A stretch of 64,000 nt of DNA, taken from contig NC_088179.1 in the NCBI RefSeq assembly GCF_028769735.1, forward strand, positions 7,510,001 through 7,574,000, read 5' to 3'. The translations under genes and the position numbers were made by a program. Shown one piece after another: positions 60,741-64,000 of the stretch. Origin of the DNA: Zonotrichia leucophrys gambelii (lineage: Eukaryota > Chordata > Aves > Passeriformes > Passerellidae). Position 1 is the stretch's first letter. The number at the start of each line of letters is the position of its first letter. The notes below the pieces were generated by a model, which was given only the letters and a program-made list of their open reading frames with translations, did no database searches and was not told where the DNA came from.

Positions 60741-61736
60741 GGCTGTTGAAATATTCACAGAGGATTAGCACAATGTTACTGTGTTTAGCACAGGTGTTTC
60801 TGTAGCTGTGATGCATTAGGAAAATTTACAATGTTCAGTGACTCACACTTTCTCCATGTAGTGTGGTAGTTTATTTTCCTGGGCTGGAGTACAAAGTGAG
60901 GAGGAACACCTGCTGGTATTTTGGCTTTCCTGTAATGTCTAAGCTTTTGTTTAATCTAGGTGTGCTTTTGTTTTTGGTTTGTATTTTTTTCCCCTTTTAT
61001 TACTTTTCTTTTTCTCTGACTGCATTGAAGCATTTTAGCACATAACTTTGAAAGGAAACTGGTTGCACCAGAGACATGTAGAAATATTCTGTTCTTTACC
61101 TCTGTGGCATTTCATGCCATAAACTACTATCAGTAGGAAAATTATAGATGCTGCTCTCAATACTTTCTTTAGCTTTACTTTTTAGTCATCTAGTTAATCA
61201 GCCCAATTTTGAAAACAGTTCTGTGCACTGTGTATTGCAGTTCCTTTAAAAATTTTACCAGAAACATCTGTTTCAATGTCCTATAAAGTTGCATATGGTC
61301 CAAACTAGTTCCACTGCAAAAGTATAGCTAAGAAGGATCCTCCATACTCTTATAAATTCAATATTGACATGAAATGCTTGTTTAGCCTGTTTCTCATGGT
61401 AAAAATTTCTCAGTAAAACATTAAGGAAGAAAACTGAAACTCCATAGAATAAATGCAGAAGCTTAAGACAAATCATCTTATTACTTAAGAAATATTCTTA
61501 AAATGAATAGACCTGGATTGATAGCCTTTCATAAAATTAATTATTAATTTCTACAATGAAAATAATGACTTTTTCCCCACAGGTATACAAGATGGTGCAC
61601 AAGAAATTGAAACTATTCTCTGCTGGATGGGCCTTGCTGCTGTATGAAGGAATGCAAAACAGGTAAAAGAGGGAAAAAGTAAGGGAACACAGCTTGATAC
61701 TCTGCCTCAGTGGAATATTCAAGAATAATTGAAGGG

Positions 61737-61807
61737 AAAAATAAACCAACATTACTAGTTGGTTTATTACTAGTACAACCAACTACTAGAAAAATAAAAC
61801 AACATTA
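61737..61807. repeat. nested direct and inverted repeats, cruciform-capable
   Basis: AAACCAAC (61743-61750) pairs perfectly with GTTGGTTT (61758-61765). The latter can alternatively pair with AACCAAC at 61777-61783. An 18-bp word beginning AAAAATAAACC (61737-61754) recurs at 61790-61807 with one change, 53 bp on. CTAGT/ACTAG words sit between. A single small motif thus exists in both orientations at least four times within 71 bp. Confidence 0.7.
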
Positions 61808-63177
61808 TCAACTGAACAGTTTGGTTGAAAAATTTTTGAATGTTGTTCTAAGATTAAAACTGCATTTTAGGGGATCTATACAAGCTGTAAATTACAGACC
61901 TTGTATTTGCCCTCTCCTCTAATTTCTTTGTTACATCTCTTCTATATCAAATTCATATTTATGTTTTCAAAACAGCATAATAAGAACACTGAATTTCTGA
62001 TGTGGGTGAGCTGCTGTAGCACCAATTATCTTTAGAATTCCCTATACTGTGTGCTTGATTTTTTGACTTTTTCCATTGGATACACTGTACAAAGTACATT
62101 TTGCATGTTTATTTTGAGTTGGCATACCTGGATTGTATCTCCTTATTTTGCACTTTCTTGCTTTTTTTTTGCTTTCATTCTCCTGAATCAGTTAATTATC
62201 TTGAAGCAGATAAGGGTATTTTTATTAGAGTACATGGGAGCTGGGTCAGATTTCAAAATACAATTGCTCTGGATTTGTGATGTCTGACAGCATATTGTCC
62301 ATAGGGCCAGACACCTAGAGGGATTGTTTATAATTTTCTGTAAATGTATATATAAGAATAGCTTATAGGCAACAGGCAGGCATTTGTGTTCAGATGCATT
62401 CCACATATGTTCAGTAACCTTACTTATACGAATAATGCCTTTTATGGAACAAATGCAAATGGAGAGAAATCAAGAGAAAAAAGTTTTCCTTGGTTCAGGG
62501 GTTCTACAAAGCAAAAGGAAAACACAACAGACACAAGCTACATTAAAGGGTATCAGAGACATACATTAAATTCCTTATGTCTTTTTAATGATGCAGTTGT
62601 GAATTATATTCCTGTTGCATTTGTAATTAGAGGGCAGAACAGATGGTAAAGGCTTGTTCTAAAGTAATGTGTCTATTAAAATTATCCACATAGCTAAACT
62701 GGCTGTTGACTACAACAGGGTTTCTTAGCCATTAAAATACCCAGTGTATAGATATGTGCTTGATTATTATAGCTCATTGCATATGAGCACACATAATATA
62801 TATGTATATGTACAGAAACAAATCTATTCTATATTAGTTATATGCTGGATATGCCTTTAAATGTCACTTATTACAGGAGTGAAGGAAAATGATGCCTGAT
62901 TCTATAAAAAGCCTCCCACATGGGTAGACAAGACATTCTGTTGTATGGCTCTCCTGTATAATTTGTTTTCTTTATCTCCAATTTTAGCTGGAGCTAAAGT
63001 GTAAAGATAAATTTATCAGATGAGGTGTTCTGATATAGGACATGACACAGAGAGCTATGGTATGGTTGTTATTACTCTGCAGAAGCTGCTTTATTTGTAG
63101 TCAGTATATTTGACATATTATCTCTTATTTGTAGATTTATCTTATCTCATGATCTGGAGATGCTTGTGTTGGCAACC

Positions 63178-63200
63178 TTTTTTTTTTTTTCTTTTTTTTT
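63178..63200. repeat. poly-T tract T13-C-T9
   Basis: Two T runs split by one C. Simple homopolymer; no attached retroposed sequence recognised. Confidence 0.85.
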
Positions 63201-64000
63201 CCATGCCATCTGTAATGTTTTCCAATATAAGCCATACACTGAACTGATGTTATCTAATAATTTGTGATGTCATAAAATTGTCTCCTGGCACCAAACCCCC
63301 GCAATTTAGGCAGTTAGGAAGGTATGAAATCAGTGAGAGGAGATGATCCTGTTCTTTACAGTTCTCATAGATAAGGTATCTGTTCTAGAAAACAAAATTA
63401 TTCTGACATCTGTGTATTGACTGAAAATGGATCCTGTGCAACATCTCCAAATATATTCAAGCCATGATGGCATTTCTCTGACCTCTTTATATCTAAAATA
63501 TCTGAATCCCTGATTCCTTTCTTGACCTGAAAGCCTCTCTATAATAATGGGTATAAAGGAAACTCACAAGGGTATTTGATTTCAGTCACTGAATTTCAGT
63601 GAATTACTCTATCAGGGTGTGATGCTTTAGGTCAGAGCTGAGTCTGTGTTCTTGCATGTGGTTGCACATCTTTGAGACCATCCTGGCCCCATACCAAAGC
63701 ACAGTACCTGGTATTTCCATCATGCCACCAATTCAAGCCAGAGGTGGAAGACAGTGGCAATAAATGTCAAGCCCATTCACTCAGGAGGAGAAATCAGCTC
63801 AGAGCATTTTTTAAAACCAGGATTTGACAGGCAAATGACTAAACATATTTCTTTAGTGATCCAACATTTCTTCTTAACGAGGCAAGTTGTCATTGACTCT
63901 GCTTGTTGTCTATAAATTCTGACTGACTCAATCTTCATAATGTCAGACTGGTCAAAGGCATCAGTAAATTACATGAATAAAACATAACACTTGGTAATTG

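Larger units (their letters stand above)
60745..64000. other. AT-rich noncoding DNA, no gene recognised
   Basis: Only short open frames on both strands. Named contents are the compound inverted/direct repeat at 61.74-61.81 kb, short AT/GT runs at 62.79-62.81 kb, a T10 run near 62.16 kb and the T tract at 63.18 kb. No promoter, RNA gene or mobile element is recognised up to the end of the window. Confidence 0.6.

Noticed and set aside
60425..60758. Proline/serine-rich minus-strand open frames
   Set aside because: Stop codons are depleted because the block is GC-rich; the peptides are low-complexity with no family match recognised.
1..64000. CRISPR arrays, bacterial operons, integrases, rRNA genes or endogenous viral genes
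   Set aside because: No regularly spaced direct repeats, no Shine-Dalgarno-linked gene runs, no rRNA-like sequence and no retroviral or other viral protein was recognised on either strand.

Overview
This window looks like vertebrate nuclear DNA with no gene I can call confidently. It is AT-rich, strongly CpG-depleted and contains many short T and A runs. I recognise no bacterial or viral gene order, operon, rRNA or tRNA. Primate- or rodent-type SINE/LINE carpets are also absent, and I see no clear CR1 3' tail. An AT-rich, repeat-poor interval with T/G-rich homopolymer tracts fits a bird genome, possibly a songbird. That is an inference from texture, not from a diagnostic gene. The window could be an intergenic gene desert or the interior of a very long intron; the sequence does not decide between them.

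Coding potential: the longest open frames are about 130-145 codons. With stop codons at roughly 6% of triplets, a 64 kb two-strand window is expected to produce one or a few frames of that length by chance. I recognise no protein family in any of them, so I call no CDS. Two plus-strand stretches are flagged as possible decayed coding sequence. The first is 52306-53139, one frame with few stops. The second is 57349-58110, a 117-codon open frame downstream of an acceptor-like polypyrimidine tract. Neither is identified and both may be chance.

Layout: 1-10.3 kb is featureless AT-rich DNA with homopolymers and small tandem duplications. 10.3-10.8 kb looks like a regulatory element and carries a tiny exon-like motif (ATG in good context plus a consensus splice donor). 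14.6-14.8 kb is a GATA/TAATTA cluster. 17.7 and 25.2 kb carry a strong hairpin and an E-box palindrome. 27.3 and 28.3 kb hold two diverged copies of one repeat. 30.3-31.1, 36.8-38.0, 42.05-42.2, 43.5-43.8 and 59.84-59.95 kb are motif-dense, repeat-free stretches that look like candidate conserved noncoding elements. The strongest is 36.8-38.0 kb, with three SOX-type sites in 23 bp and a 12-bp POU-type palindrome. 46.9-51.8 kb holds the main low-complexity sequence. 59.58-60.74 kb is a clearly GC-richer block embedded in AT-rich DNA.

There is no gene set to integrate. The best hypothesis is a regulatory desert with scattered developmental-type enhancers, possibly containing a gene relic at 52-58 kb. 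Regulatory calls rest on motif content alone; cross-species conservation was not available.
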